Shown piece after piece: positions 16,340-24,462 of a stretch of DNA of 64,000 nucleotides; the stretch's first letter is position 1, and each line of letters begins with the position of its first letter. A program made the translations under genes and the position numbers. The stretch is from contig CANQJJ010000001.1 of NCBI GenBank assembly GCA_947624215.1, forward strand, positions 1 through 64,000, in the 5' to 3' direction. A model generated the notes under the pieces. It had not been told where the DNA came from and ran no database searches. It worked only from the letters and a program-made list of their open reading frames with translations. The stretch is from an uncultured Clostridia bacterium (lineage in GTDB: Bacteria; Bacillota; Clostridia; Christensenellales; Borkfalkiaceae).

Positions 16340-17035
16340 ATGAGCAATGCCACAGATTTTATTTCCGCCTACAACACCGTCGACGCCCGCATGCGGACGA
16401 TGTACCGCGGCAAGGGGAGCCTGCAATTCGTCGATTTGGTGCGCCGCTGTGCGGAGTTCAACTCCACGATACGCAAATACGAAGACGAACTGCTCTCCTT
16501 CGCCAAGCTCCGCAATGCGATCGTCCACGAGAGCAACCGCGAACGCATCATTGCCGAGCCGTGCGACGACGTCACCGAGCTCTTCATGCACATCGCCGAG
16601 ATGCTTTCGAGGCCGCCCAAGCTCGGCAGTCTTAGACCCGTGAACGTGACGGGGATCGAGGGGGAGCGCACGCTCGCCGAGGCCGTGGTGCTCATGTCCG
16701 AGCGCCATTATTCCAACTTGCCCGTCTACATGGCGGGAAAGCTCGTCGGGATGCTCAACAACCGCCGCATCGTGCGCGTTGTCGGGCGTGCGCTGCGGGA
16801 TGGGGCCGACGTAGAGGAAACTCTCGCGATGAGCTGCCGCGACGCCGTCGACGAAGCGGATATGGTCAAATACTACAAGCTCCTCACGGCGGAGAACACC
16901 GTACAGGAGGCCGTGGATGCCTTCGGCGAGAACAGAAAGCTCTTTGCCGTGCTCGTGACGGGAACGGGAGGGGATCTCACCAATCTGCTCACCGCCTCCG
17001 ACCTTCCCCGCCTTATGAAACTGCTCGAGGAGTAA
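16340..17035 (+). CDS. HEPN-like domain fused to a CBS-domain pair
   Basis: In this 231 aa protein residues 1-90 are all-helical and contain KLRNAIVHE, an exact R-N-x3-H HEPN motif (Arg58, Asn59, His63), the active-site signature of HEPN RNases. Residues about 105-230 form two CBS motifs (TLAEAVVLMSERHYSNLPVY and TVQEAVDAFGENRKLFAVLV), which usually bind adenosyl nucleotides. A nucleotide-regulated RNase or RNA-binding switch is plausible but unproven; HEPN folds can be inactive. The start is set by the promoter 6 nt upstream and by absence of any RBS. A terminator follows and spoIIGA is next. Confidence 0.75.
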   Translation: MSNATDFISAYNTVDARMRTMYRGKGSLQFVDLVRRCAEFNSTIRKYEDELLSFAKLRNAIVHESNRERIIAEPCDDVTELFMHIAEMLSRPPKLGSLRPVNVTGIEGERTLAEAVVLMSERHYSNLPVYMAGKLVGMLNNRRIVRVVGRALRDGADVEETLAMSCRDAVDEADMVKYYKLLTAENTVQEAVDAFGENRKLFAVLVTGTGGDLTNLLTASDLPRLMKLLEE

Positions 17036-17119
17036 AAACGCAAAGTGCCGAGCCCCGCGCGGACGGCGTCTTGCCCATCTTTTCCTTTATATGCGTGCGA
17101 ATTCTCGCCTACAAATTTC

Positions 17120-17148
17120 GGCATATTCCGACGGGATATGCCTTTTTT
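17120..17148 (+). terminator. Terminator before spoIIGA
   Basis: GGCATATTCC (17120-17129) pairs with GGGATATGCC (17133-17142) with one G-T pair, followed by TTTTTT at 17143-17148. Confidence 0.85.
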
Positions 17149-17151
17149 CGT

Positions 17152-17171
17152 GCGTCGAAAAAATTTATAAT
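17152..17171 (+). promoter_or_regulatory. spoIIGA promoter region with Spo0A-like box
   Basis: GCGTCGAA (17152-17159) matches six of eight positions of the TTGTCGAA Spo0A box, and TATAAT lies at 17166-17171. No normal -35 is seen (a T-run occupies that position), which fits an activator-dependent promoter. In Bacillus spoIIG the box lies further upstream, so the arrangement differs. Confidence 0.45.
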
Positions 17172-17191
17172 GGCAGTCACGGAGCGGGGAT

Positions 17192-17989
17192 ATGCAGGTA
17201 TATATCGAGGTGGCGTTCTTAGAGAATTTTTTGCTGGACGGAGTGCTTCTTTACCTTGCTTTGGCGTGCGCGCGGCTGAAAATTTCCGCATGGAGATTGC
17301 TGCTCGCAAGCGCGCTCGGGGCCGTTGAGGCCATCGTGTTCCCGCTCTTTCCGTTGCCCGCATGGGCGGCTTATCTCGTAAAATTTATGGGCGGTGCGCT
17401 CCTCGCCGTGATCGCGGCCAAGGGGAGGCCCAAGCAGATCTGCATCGCCACCGCATTCTTTTTTCTCTTCACGTTCGCCCTCGGAGGGCTGCTCACGGCC
17501 GTGTATTCCTTCTTCGGTATCCAATACGAGGCGGGTACGGGCTATCTCGTCGAGCAGGCGCCCGCGGGGCTCGTGGCGGGAGTGGCGGCCGTGTTTGCCA
17601 TCGTCCTCGTCCGTGCGGCTAAGTCCATGTACCGCTATTGCAGACAGCAGCGGCAGCTTCTGCCCTGCACGCTCAGGGTGGGGGACAGGGAGGTGCATTG
17701 GAAGGGATATGCCGACAGCGGGAACAATCTCTTTTTCAGGGGAGTTCCCGTCTGCGTGACGTCCTCCCTCGGCCTTCTCGCCCTCTTCGGCAGGCAAGAA
17801 TTGCACGAGGCGGGCCGCATGACGGTCACGACGGTCAACGGCGGGCGCGATTCTCCCGTGTTTGCCTGCGACCGCCTCGATATCCGCGCCGCGGGAGAGA
17901 CGTATTCCCGCAAAGGGGTCTATCTCACGGTGGGAGACGTCGGAGACAATTTTCAGCTCATCCTCAACACCGCACTCATGGAGGCTTAA
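17192..17989 (+). CDS. spoIIGA: Sporulation sigma-E factor processing peptidase SpoIIGA
   Basis: This 265 aa protein has an N-terminal membrane domain of about five TM helices (residues 1-150) and a C-terminal aspartic protease domain. The catalytic Asp175 is in GYADSGNN. It cleaves the pro-sequence of sigma-E in the mother cell at the septum. The starting MQVYIEVAFLENFLLDG is typical. GGAGCGGGG serves as RBS. sigE follows directly (stop TAA, then ATG), as in other spore-formers. Confidence 0.95.
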   Translation: MQVYIEVAFLENFLLDGVLLYLALACARLKISAWRLLLASALGAVEAIVFPLFPLPAWAAYLVKFMGGALLAVIAAKGRPKQICIATAFFFLFTFALGGLLTAVYSFFGIQYEAGTGYLVEQAPAGLVAGVAAVFAIVLVRAAKSMYRYCRQQRQLLPCTLRVGDREVHWKGYADSGNNLFFRGVPVCVTSSLGLLALFGRQELHEAGRMTVTTVNGGRDSPVFACDRLDIRAAGETYSRKGVYLTVGDVGDNFQLILNTALMEA

Positions 17990-18700
17990 ATGAAAGTATT
18001 TGCCCGTCTGAAAGCATGGCTCCAAACCATCCGCGGCAGTGAAAATGTCGTACATTACCTGTGCGGGAACGAGGCGTTGCCCCTTCCGCTCTCGGCCGAA
18101 GAGGAGAGCGAAATGATCGCCAAGCTCGAGCGGGGCGAGGAGGCCGAGGCCGTAAAGACCAAGCTCATCGAGCACAATTTGCGGCTCGTCGTCTACATCT
18201 CCCGCAAGTTCGAAAACACGGGCGTCGACGCGGACGATCTCATCTCCATCGGCACCATCGGGCTCATCAAGGCGGTGGGGTCCTTCCGCAGCGACAAGAA
18301 CATCAAGCTCGCGACCTATGCCTCGCGCTGTATCGAGAACGAGATCCTGATGTATCTCCGCCGCACCGTGCGCCTCAAGAGCGAGGTCTCCTTCGACGAG
18401 CCGCTGAACACAGACTTTGAGGGCAACGAACTGCTCCTCTCGGACATCCTCGGCACCGACTGCGAGACGGTCTACGGCGGGGTGGAATCCAACGTCGAGA
18501 AGGAACTGCTCCGCGACGCGCTGAAAAAGCTCCCCGAACGCGAGCAAAAGATCATTTCGTTGCGCTTCGGGCTCGGCGGCGAAGAGGAACTCACGCAGAA
18601 AGACGTGGCCGACCGCCTCGGCATCTCCCAGAGCTACATATCCCGTCTCGAAAAGAAGATCATCGAACGCCTCAAACGGGAGATCTCCAAGCTCGTCTGA
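17990..18700 (+). CDS. sigE: RNA polymerase sporulation sigma factor sigma-E
   Basis: This 236 aa sigma-70 factor has an N-terminal pro-peptide ([11 protein letters not shown] and following residues) expected to be removed by SpoIIGA. Region 2 has [17 protein letters not shown] and [14 protein letters not shown]; region 4 has [23 protein letters not shown]. It directs early mother-cell transcription. The RBS GGAGGC lies in the end of spoIIGA. In most relatives sigG follows directly; here two non-sporulation genes intervene. Confidence 0.96.
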   Translation: MKVFARLKAWLQTIRGSENVVHYLCGNEALPLPLSAEEESEMIAKLERGEEAEAVKTKLIEHNLRLVVYISRKFENTGVDADDLISIGTIGLIKAVGSFRSDKNIKLATYASRCIENEILMYLRRTVRLKSEVSFDEPLNTDFEGNELLLSDILGTDCETVYGGVESNVEKELLRDALKKLPEREQKIISLRFGLGGEEELTQKDVADRLGISQSYISRLEKKIIERLKREISKLV

Positions 18701-18718
18701 CGGCTTTTCGGAAAAGCA

Positions 18719-18747
18719 TTGACAAAAGGCGTGCGCTCGGGTATAAT
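18719..18747 (+). promoter_or_regulatory. Consensus sigma-A promoter for GH27 gene
   Basis: TTGACA (18719-18724), 17 bp, TATAAT (18742-18747). A perfect vegetative promoter here means the GH27 gene is not simply part of the sporulation regulon. Confidence 0.9.
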
Positions 18748-18776
18748 AGAGCTACTTACGCAAAGGAGAACATGTG

Positions 18777-19904
18777 ATGATCAAGAATGTCCCGCCCATG
18801 GGGTGGAATACGTGGAACACGTTTGCCGAAAACATCAACGAAGAGCTCATTCTTCGTTCTGCCGACGCCGTCGTGGCGTCCGGGCTCAAAGACGCAGGAT
18901 ATGAATACGTCGTCATCGACGATTGCTGGGCACTCAAAGAGCGGGACGGAAACGGCCGCCTCGTGCCAGACCCCGCCAAGTTCCCGCACGGCATGAAGTA
19001 TGTGGCCGACTATATCCACGCGCTCGGCCTGAAATTCGGCATCTATTCCTGCGCCGGGCTCATGACGTGTGCGGGGTATCCGTCGAGCTACGACCGTGAA
19101 TTCACCGACGCCGAGACCTTTGCGGGCTGGGGCGTGGACTTCCTCAAATATGACTACTGTTTCAAACCCGCCTGCGCGGAGGGGGCCAATCTCTACCGCC
19201 GCATGGGGCTTGCGCTTGCGGCCTGCGGACGGGATATCTTGTTCAGCGCTTGCAGCTGGGGTGCGGACGAGACGCACAAATGGATCGGCACGACGGGCGC
19301 CAACATGTGGCGTTCCACGGGGGACATCGTCGACACATGGGAGTCCGTCAAGGAGCTCATCAAGCGGCAATACGACATCCTTCCCTACGGCGGCGTGGGG
19401 TGCTTCAACGACATGGACATGCTCATCGTCGGCATGCACGGCAAGGGGCATGTCGGGCTCAAAGGGTGCACGGATGAGGAATACCGCCTGCACTTTGCCG
19501 CGTGGTGCCTGTTGGGCTCGCCGCTCATGATCGGGTGCGACATCCGCAACATGGACGGGGCGACGAAGTCCATCCTTACCAACAAGGCGCTCATCGGGAT
19601 CCAGCAGGATGCGCGCGGGATCAGGCCCTTCATCGTGAAACAGTGGCAAAACGACGATCTGCCCATGATCGTGCGCTATCTCGAAAACGGCGATATCGCG
19701 CTCGGCTTCTTCAACCTCAGCGAGGCGCCCGCGGGCTTTTGGATCACTGCAGACGATTTGGGCGTCCCCGCCATCTCGGGCCGCATGCTCTCGGGCGAGG
19801 AACTCTACACGGGCGAGCGCGTCTCGGCAAAGAACGGCGTGCTCTCGGCAGAAGTCAAGCCGCATTCCTGTGCGGTGTACCGCCTTCATCCCGAAAAGGC
19901 ATGA
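18777..19904 (+). CDS. Alpha-galactosidase-type glycoside hydrolase (GH27)
   Basis: This 375 aa protein opens with PPMGWNTWNTFA, the GH27 signature. DFLKYDYCF holds the nucleophile Asp, and WRSTGDI the acid/base Asp. There is no signal peptide, so it acts in the cytosol on imported alpha-galactosides or related sugars. The start is ATG 18777, 8 nt after AAAGGAG; a GTG directly before it is less likely. It sits between sigE and sigG, which are adjacent in most spore-formers, and its stop overlaps the next small gene. Confidence 0.93.
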   Translation: MIKNVPPMGWNTWNTFAENINEELILRSADAVVASGLKDAGYEYVVIDDCWALKERDGNGRLVPDPAKFPHGMKYVADYIHALGLKFGIYSCAGLMTCAGYPSSYDREFTDAETFAGWGVDFLKYDYCFKPACAEGANLYRRMGLALAACGRDILFSACSWGADETHKWIGTTGANMWRSTGDIVDTWESVKELIKRQYDILPYGGVGCFNDMDMLIVGMHGKGHVGLKGCTDEEYRLHFAAWCLLGSPLMIGCDIRNMDGATKSILTNKALIGIQQDARGIRPFIVKQWQNDDLPMIVRYLENGDIALGFFNLSEAPAGFWITADDLGVPAISGRMLSGEELYTGERVSAKNGVLSAEVKPHSCAVYRLHPEKA

Positions 19905-20092
19905 ACTGCGCACAGTGCGGGGGAAGGCTTTCCTTCAACGAGCTCGGCCTCAACAAAAAATTCAATGCAAACGGCAGCGCCTGCCTCTGTAAGAGGTGCC
20001 TTGCCGAAAAACTCGGCGTGACGTGCTGCCGTCTCGACGAGAAGATCGAGGAGTTCTTGGAGAGCGGCTGTAAACTCTTCGTCCGTGCATAA
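19901..20092 (+). CDS. Small zinc-ribbon protein
   Basis: This 63 aa protein has CAQC near its start and CLCKRC ... CC in the middle, i.e. two CxxC-type knuckles likely to bind one Zn. The middle is NELGLNKKFNANGS and the end is amphipathic helix (DEKIEEFLESGCKLF). It overlaps the GH27 stop as ATGA, so it is made with the galactosidase. I recognise no named family; a small adaptor or nucleic-acid-binding role is only a guess. Confidence 0.75.
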   Translation: MNCAQCGGRLSFNELGLNKKFNANGSACLCKRCLAEKLGVTCCRLDEKIEEFLESGCKLFVRA

Positions 20093-20152
20093 AAAAGGCG
20101 GGGAAAGCAGATACTTCTTTCCATACATAGTAAAGTCTATGGGAGGTGAAGT

Positions 20153-20923
20153 ATGCTGAGTAAAGTCGTCATTTGCGGAGTGGACACCACGGGGCTTCCG
20201 AAGCTGTCGCGGGAAGAAAACGAGGAGCTCATTGTAAAACTGAAAAACGGGGACAAGGCCGCCCGCGAGAAATTTATCGTGGGAAATATGCGCCTTGTCC
20301 TTTCGCTTGTCAAGCGGTTCTGGGCGAAAAATGCCAATGCCGACGACGTATTTCAGGCGGGTTGCGTCGGGCTCATCAAGGCCATCGACAATTTCGATCT
20401 GAAATTCGGCGTGAAGTTTTCAACGTATGCCGTGCCAATGATTTTGGGCGAGATCAAGCGGTATCTGCGCGACGGGAACAGCCTCCGCGTCTCGCGTTCC
20501 ATCCGCGATACGGCATACCGCATTCTGAAAGTGCGCGAGGGCATCGAGGAGCGCGACGAAGAGGCGACGATCGAGAAGATCGCTGCCGAGATGCAGGTGA
20601 AGGAAAAGGAGATCGTCTACTGTCTCGACGCCATCTCCGATCCCGTCTCGCTCTACGACCCCGTCTACAACAAGGCGGGCGACACGCTTCAGATCATGGA
20701 CCAGCTCTGCGATGAGAGCCAGAGCGAGGAGATCTGGACGGAGCATGTCGCGCTCCGTGAGGCCATCGACCGTCTCACCGACCGCGAGAGAAAAATTTTA
20801 CGCCTCAGGTATTATGAGGGCAAGACGCAGACGGAGATCTCAGCCGAGGTCGGCATTTCGCAGGCGCAGGTCTCCCGCCTCGAAAAGAATGCGCTCGCGA
20901 GCGTTCGCAGGGAAATTTCGTGA
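20153..20923 (+). CDS. sigG: RNA polymerase sporulation sigma factor sigma-G
   Basis: This 256 aa protein begins KVVICGVDTTGLPKLS, the diagnostic N-terminus of sigma-G. Region 2 has NMRLVLSLVKRFW and DDVFQAGCVGLIKAI; region 4 has KTQTEISAEVGISQAQVSRLEK. It directs late forespore genes. GGGAGGTGA at 20140-20148 is the RBS. The 60 nt upstream contain CATAGTA-like elements but no convincing sigma-F promoter. ylmC follows. Confidence 0.96.
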   Translation: MLSKVVICGVDTTGLPKLSREENEELIVKLKNGDKAAREKFIVGNMRLVLSLVKRFWAKNANADDVFQAGCVGLIKAIDNFDLKFGVKFSTYAVPMILGEIKRYLRDGNSLRVSRSIRDTAYRILKVREGIEERDEEATIEKIAAEMQVKEKEIVYCLDAISDPVSLYDPVYNKAGDTLQIMDQLCDESQSEEIWTEHVALREAIDRLTDRERKILRLRYYEGKTQTEISAEVGISQAQVSRLEKNALASVRREIS

Positions 20924-20948
20924 GGGGGAAACATTCCCGAAGTTTCTG

Positions 20949-20962
20949 CATACGATAGGGGT
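20949..20962 (+). promoter_or_regulatory. Sporulation-like -10 element directly before ylmC
   Basis: CATACGAT (20949-20956) is one change from the sigma-E -10 consensus CATACAAT, and it ends 6 nt before the GTG start at 20963. A loose CATT at 20932-20935 could be the -35. It predicts a leaderless, possibly sigma-E or sigma-G dependent transcript. Confidence 0.4.
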
Positions 20963-21289
20963 GTGGAAACGAGTTTTGTAGAATTAAAGCGAAAGGAAAC
21001 CATCAACCTCGTCGACGGCAAACAACTCGGCAAGGTGTGCGATGTCGTCTTCACATGGCCAGAGGGGAAGGTGCAGGGCATCGTCGTCCCGGGCGGAAAG
21101 GGATTCCGCTGGGGGAAGGCAGACCTCTTCATCGACTTGAAGTGCGTCAAAAAAATCGGGATCGACGTCATCCTTGTCGAGATCAAAGCGGCGCCGAAGC
21201 CCGATAAGAAGAGGGGAAAATGGGAGGACGCTCCGCCCCCGCCTCCGCCTCCGCCATTCGATAGAAGAGACTACGGCGAATACGAGTAA
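20963..21289 (+). CDS. ylmC: YlmC/YmxH-family sporulation protein (PRC-barrel-like)
   Basis: This 108 aa protein has the PRC-barrel-like core ELKRKETINLVDGKQLG ... IVVPGG. It ends with a polyproline stretch (eight Pro) and an acidic tail, which are unusual additions. The start is GTG 20963; no ATG or RBS is available, and a -10-like box lies 6 nt upstream. It follows sigG by 39 nt, the usual position in Clostridia. Function in sporulation is inferred from position. Confidence 0.8.
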   Translation: METSFVELKRKETINLVDGKQLGKVCDVVFTWPEGKVQGIVVPGGKGFRWGKADLFIDLKCVKKIGIDVILVEIKAAPKPDKKRGKWEDAPPPPPPPPFDRRDYGEYE

Positions 21290-21296
21290 AGCCCGC

Positions 21297-21334
21297 AATA
21301 CGGCGGAAACAGCCTGTTTTTCTGCCGTATTTTG
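21297..21334 (+). terminator. Terminator after ylmC
   Basis: AATACGGC (21297-21304) pairs with GCCGTATT (21324-21331), with an inner GAAACAG/TTTTTC pairing and T-residues after. Confidence 0.7.
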
Positions 21335-21343
21335 CAGTTTTGG

Positions 21344-21370
21344 ATAGTATTATGTCAGACGTAATACTAT
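21344..21370. repeat. Palindrome, TATGTC-N-GACATA family copy 1
   Basis: Arms ATAGTATTATGTC and GACGTAATACTAT are 13 nt each with one mismatch around a central A at 21357. It lies between two terminators of convergent genes. Two further copies of the core are at 36012-36030 and 63680-63702. Confidence 0.65.
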
Positions 21371-21403
21371 TTTAACCGTCAAAATCAAGCGTGAAATCGC
21401 ATA

Positions 21404-21436
21404 TAAAAAGTCCCCTTCCGCATAGAGGGGGACTTT
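21404..21436 (-). terminator. Terminator of the DnaD-type gene
   Basis: On the minus strand AAAGTCCCCC pairs with GGGGACTTT, followed by TTTATA. Confidence 0.8.
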
Positions 21437-21457
21437 GAGTTTTCAGGCGTACTGTAC

Positions 21458-23161
21458 TCAGGAGGAGGGGTAGCAGTCGCAGATGTGGCCGTCCGGCAGA
21501 AATCCCGTGTCCGAGCACTTCTTGCAGGTGAAGACGGGGACGAAATCTTCTTCGGAGATGTTTAGCCTGAGCATGGCGTCGGCGCGGTGTTTCTTTGCCG
21601 CTTCGAGCGCTTCCCGCAGACCGGGGGCACGGGCAGGGTCGTAGAGTTCTGCCTTGGCGAGTTCACGCTCACACGTGCGGATGTCGCGCTCCGCTTCCGC
21701 AAATTCCCTGTCGCGGAGGGCGTTTTCTTTCACGCGGGCCACCTTTTTCAGTGCCGCCTCGCGATGCGACCTGTAATAGTTTTCCCGCACCGCACGCTCG
21801 TCGATGGCAGACGCCGCGGCAAGTTCGCTTCTCACTTTTGCGGCGGGGCCCTCTGCGGGGATGGCCGACGGGGTGAACACTCCCGCGTTCTTCCATTCCG
21901 TCAGCAGTTTGTTCATGTAGGGGATGGGGGAGGAGGCATTGGAGCTCCGCTTTGCCGCCTCGGCGATCATGGCGTCCGAAAAGCCCCATGCGCTCCATGC
22001 CGCGATGGTATCGAGGGCGGATTCGGATTTCTTGATGACCCCGCACACCGATTGGATGCTCTGCAAAGTGCGGAGCTGTTTCGTGCGGGCGGCGCAGTAT
22101 TCCTTTACCTGTTCCGTGCTCACGATGCCCGCGGCATAGAGTTTGTCGAGCAAGGCGTCAAACTCGGAGATCCCGTAGGAGAGGCGCAGGGCGACCGCAG
22201 CGACCATGACGAGGCTTTCTTCGTCGTAGCCTCTTTTCAGCCATTTGGCCGCATGATCCTCGATATAGGGGCGGGGGTTTTGTACCTTCACGCCCAATTT
22301 TTGCGCGACTTTGAAGACGGCCGAGGCGAGAATTCCCCGCTGTTTGAGATAGGCGCGGGCGTCCTCTTCCGTGCGGATGCCGTGCTGTTTGAGTTCGGCA
22401 ACGAGCTGCCCGAGGGTGTCCATGGAGCCCTTTTTGAGCGTTTCCGCGCACGCCGAGACCGCACCCGCGTCCACATCGGCCAGCCAGCTCGCATACAGCT
22501 CGTAGTCGGCGTCCGTCAGCCTTCTCCGTATGCCGAGAAGTTGCAGGATGCGGGAGAGCTCCTGCTCATTCGCGCGGTAATCGGCGTATTCCGCCTCCAC
22601 CTGCTCATATGTATACTTGTGTTCGCGGACAAGTTTGGCCGCCGCATTGAGCAAATGGGCGACGGTGAGCTTGCCGCCTTGCTTCTTTACATAGTACTCT
22701 ACCACAAGTAGGAATGCCTCGGGCTCCATCGGATCGTTTTCGAGAAACTCGAGGATGCGCTGCTGTTCATAGGGTTTGAGGTCCTTGCCCGCCCGTTGCA
22801 ACAGCTTGAAGAGGGCGCGGTTGAAGTCGGCGTATTTTTCCGGCCGCAGGGGTTTCGGCTTGCCTACGGCGGCGCTCACGGGGAGGTATTCGACGTAGAG
22901 GGGATCGCGCGAAAGCACCTGCACGAGCCCGCATTCCTCCCAGAAATCGTAGATCTCCACGAAGGAAGGGTAGGGGATGTGCAAAAGTTTTGCCGTGTTT
23001 TCGGCGTCGAGGTCCTCCTTGGTGGCACACAGATACAGCCCGAAGAGGTAGACGCGCACGGCGTCCCCGCTCGCCTCGGGCAAATATTTGGTGATGAAGC
23101 GGTTTTCGACGCTCGTAAATAAATTTTCGGTAAAATCTTTGGAGAAAGAACCGAATGCCAT
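21458..23161 (-). CDS. DnaD-type primosome protein fused to the N-terminal half of DnaC/DnaI
   Basis: This 567 aa protein has a winged-helix N-terminus (1-100) and repeated DnaD/DnaB_2 helical modules (about 129-193, 220-275, 385-432; e.g. PIPYMNKLLTEWKNAGVFT). Residues about 455-565 resemble the N-terminal domain of helicase loader DnaC/DnaI: a long charged helix pair, then a zinc motif CKKCSDTGFLPDGHICDC (Cys546, 549, 561, 563). The AAA+ ATPase that should follow is absent; the protein stops four residues after the last Cys. In relatives dnaD and dnaC are adjacent genes. The RBS GGGAGG precedes the ATG. It is transcribed from a promoter abutting that of sbcD. Confidence 0.8.
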   Translation of the reverse strand: MAFGSFSKDFTENLFTSVENRFITKYLPEASGDAVRVYLFGLYLCATKEDLDAENTAKLLHIPYPSFVEIYDFWEECGLVQVLSRDPLYVEYLPVSAAVGKPKPLRPEKYADFNRALFKLLQRAGKDLKPYEQQRILEFLENDPMEPEAFLLVVEYYVKKQGGKLTVAHLLNAAAKLVREHKYTYEQVEAEYADYRANEQELSRILQLLGIRRRLTDADYELYASWLADVDAGAVSACAETLKKGSMDTLGQLVAELKQHGIRTEEDARAYLKQRGILASAVFKVAQKLGVKVQNPRPYIEDHAAKWLKRGYDEESLVMVAAVALRLSYGISEFDALLDKLYAAGIVSTEQVKEYCAARTKQLRTLQSIQSVCGVIKKSESALDTIAAWSAWGFSDAMIAEAAKRSSNASSPIPYMNKLLTEWKNAGVFTPSAIPAEGPAAKVRSELAAASAIDERAVRENYYRSHREAALKKVARVKENALRDREFAEAERDIRTCERELAKAELYDPARAPGLREALEAAKKHRADAMLRLNISEEDFVPVFTCKKCSDTGFLPDGHICDCYPSS

Positions 23162-23210
23162 AATTTCCTCCCTTCGCTGCGGAGTTTTTTCCTGAATCTA
23201 CCAACAACGC

Positions 23211-23268
23211 TTGCTTTTTTCGTTCGGGCGTTGTATAATAGTATAGCATACCGTGCGCGAAAAAGCAA
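23211..23268. promoter_or_regulatory. Two face-to-face sigma-A promoters with touching -10 boxes
   Basis: Plus strand: TTGCTT (23211-23216), 17 bp, TATAAT (23234-23239) towards sbcDC. Minus strand: TTGCTT (23263-23268), 17 bp, TATACT (23240-23245) towards the DnaD-type gene. The two -10 hexamers abut, so polymerase can occupy only one at a time. Confidence 0.75.
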
Positions 23269-23313
23269 AGTGTTTTGGGCGCACGCGGGAATTTTTTCAA
23301 AGATAACCTCAGA

Positions 23314-24462
23314 ATGAGAATTTTGCATACCTCAGATTGGCACCTCGGCAAGCGGCTCATGGACAGGGAGCGTCTCCCCGAACAGGCCGAGGCACTCGAA
23401 GAGCTCATCGGGATCTGCGACGAAAAGGCCGTGGATGTCGTCCTCGTGGCCGGCGATGTTTTCGATACCTATCTGCCCCCCGCGGAGGCCGAGGCCGTCT
23501 TCTACCGCATGCTGTTGCGGCTCGCAAGAGACAGGGCGGTCGTCATCGTGAGCGGAAACCACGACGACGGGGTCCGTCTGTCCGCCTCCCAGCCCCTCGC
23601 GGCAGAGCAGGGCATCTATCTCTTCGGCGGGCCCGTTGCCCCCGCGGTGACGGAGGGCCGCCGCGTCGGCGCCGTGGCTCTCGGCGAACACTATGCGGTC
23701 ATCGCCAAGGGGGAGGAGCGGGTCTACATCAACGCCCTGCCCTATCCCAACGAGGCGCGCATCAAGGCGGCGTGGAAGGATACGTATGAAGAGACCGTCC
23801 GCGCCCTCATCGAGGAGGGGGACGCATATTACGACGGCACCATGCCGCGGATCCTGCTCTCCCATCTCTTCGTGGCCAACGGAAAAGTCTCGGAGGGGGA
23901 GCGCGATATCTCGCTCGGAGGCGCACGGCTCGTGCCCGCGGAGATCTTTCCGAAGACGGGATACACCGCCCTCGGCCACCTGCATAAAAAGCAGAGCTGG
24001 GGGGAAAACATTCGATACAGCGGCTCGCTCCTGCAATATTCCTTCGATGAAGCGGGGACGCAAAAGTGCGTCATCCTGCTCGAGACGGAGGGGACCGAAG
24101 TGCACGTCAGGGAGGAGATCCCCCTCAAAGCGGGGAGAAAGCTCATGCGCTTGGAGGCAAACGGCGTGGACGACGCCGTCGCACTCATATCCCCGTTCAA
24201 AGACTGCTATATCGAACTCACGCTGCATCTCTCCGTCCCGCTGACGGGGGAGGATACCAAGCGGCTCAGGGAGGCCAACGAGGGGCTTGTCTCCCTCATC
24301 CCGCTCGTCAAAGAGGGGGAGACGGCCGCCATCGTGTGCCGTGCCCAGCTGAATGCCGAGGAGCTCTTCAAGGAATACTACCGTGCAAAGTGTGACGGAA
24401 AGGAGCCCGACGAAGAACTTCTCAAAGAATTTTTGCTCTTGGTCGGGGAGGGGGAAGCATGA
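23314..24462 (+). CDS. sbcD: Exonuclease subunit SbcD (Mre11-type nuclease)
   Basis: This 382 aa metallophosphoesterase shows all phosphodiesterase motifs: HTSDWHLGKR, VAGDVFDTY, VSGNHDD and ALGHLHKKQ. With SbcC it forms the ATP-dependent double-strand nuclease that opens hairpins and processes DNA ends. The start at 23314 matches the family N-terminus; no strong RBS is seen. sbcC overlaps its end by 4 nt. Confidence 0.95.
   Translation: MRILHTSDWHLGKRLMDRERLPEQAEALEELIGICDEKAVDVVLVAGDVFDTYLPPAEAEAVFYRMLLRLARDRAVVIVSGNHDDGVRLSASQPLAAEQGIYLFGGPVAPAVTEGRRVGAVALGEHYAVIAKGEERVYINALPYPNEARIKAAWKDTYEETVRALIEEGDAYYDGTMPRILLSHLFVANGKVSEGERDISLGGARLVPAEIFPKTGYTALGHLHKKQSWGENIRYSGSLLQYSFDEAGTQKCVILLETEGTEVHVREEIPLKAGRKLMRLEANGVDDAVALISPFKDCYIELTLHLSVPLTGEDTKRLREANEGLVSLIPLVKEGETAAIVCRAQLNAEELFKEYYRAKCDGKEPDEELLKEFLLLVGEGEA

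Noticed and set aside
23302..23313. GATAAC 6 nt before sbcD as another leaderless promoter
   Set aside because: No matching -35, and a much better promoter lies at 23211-23239.
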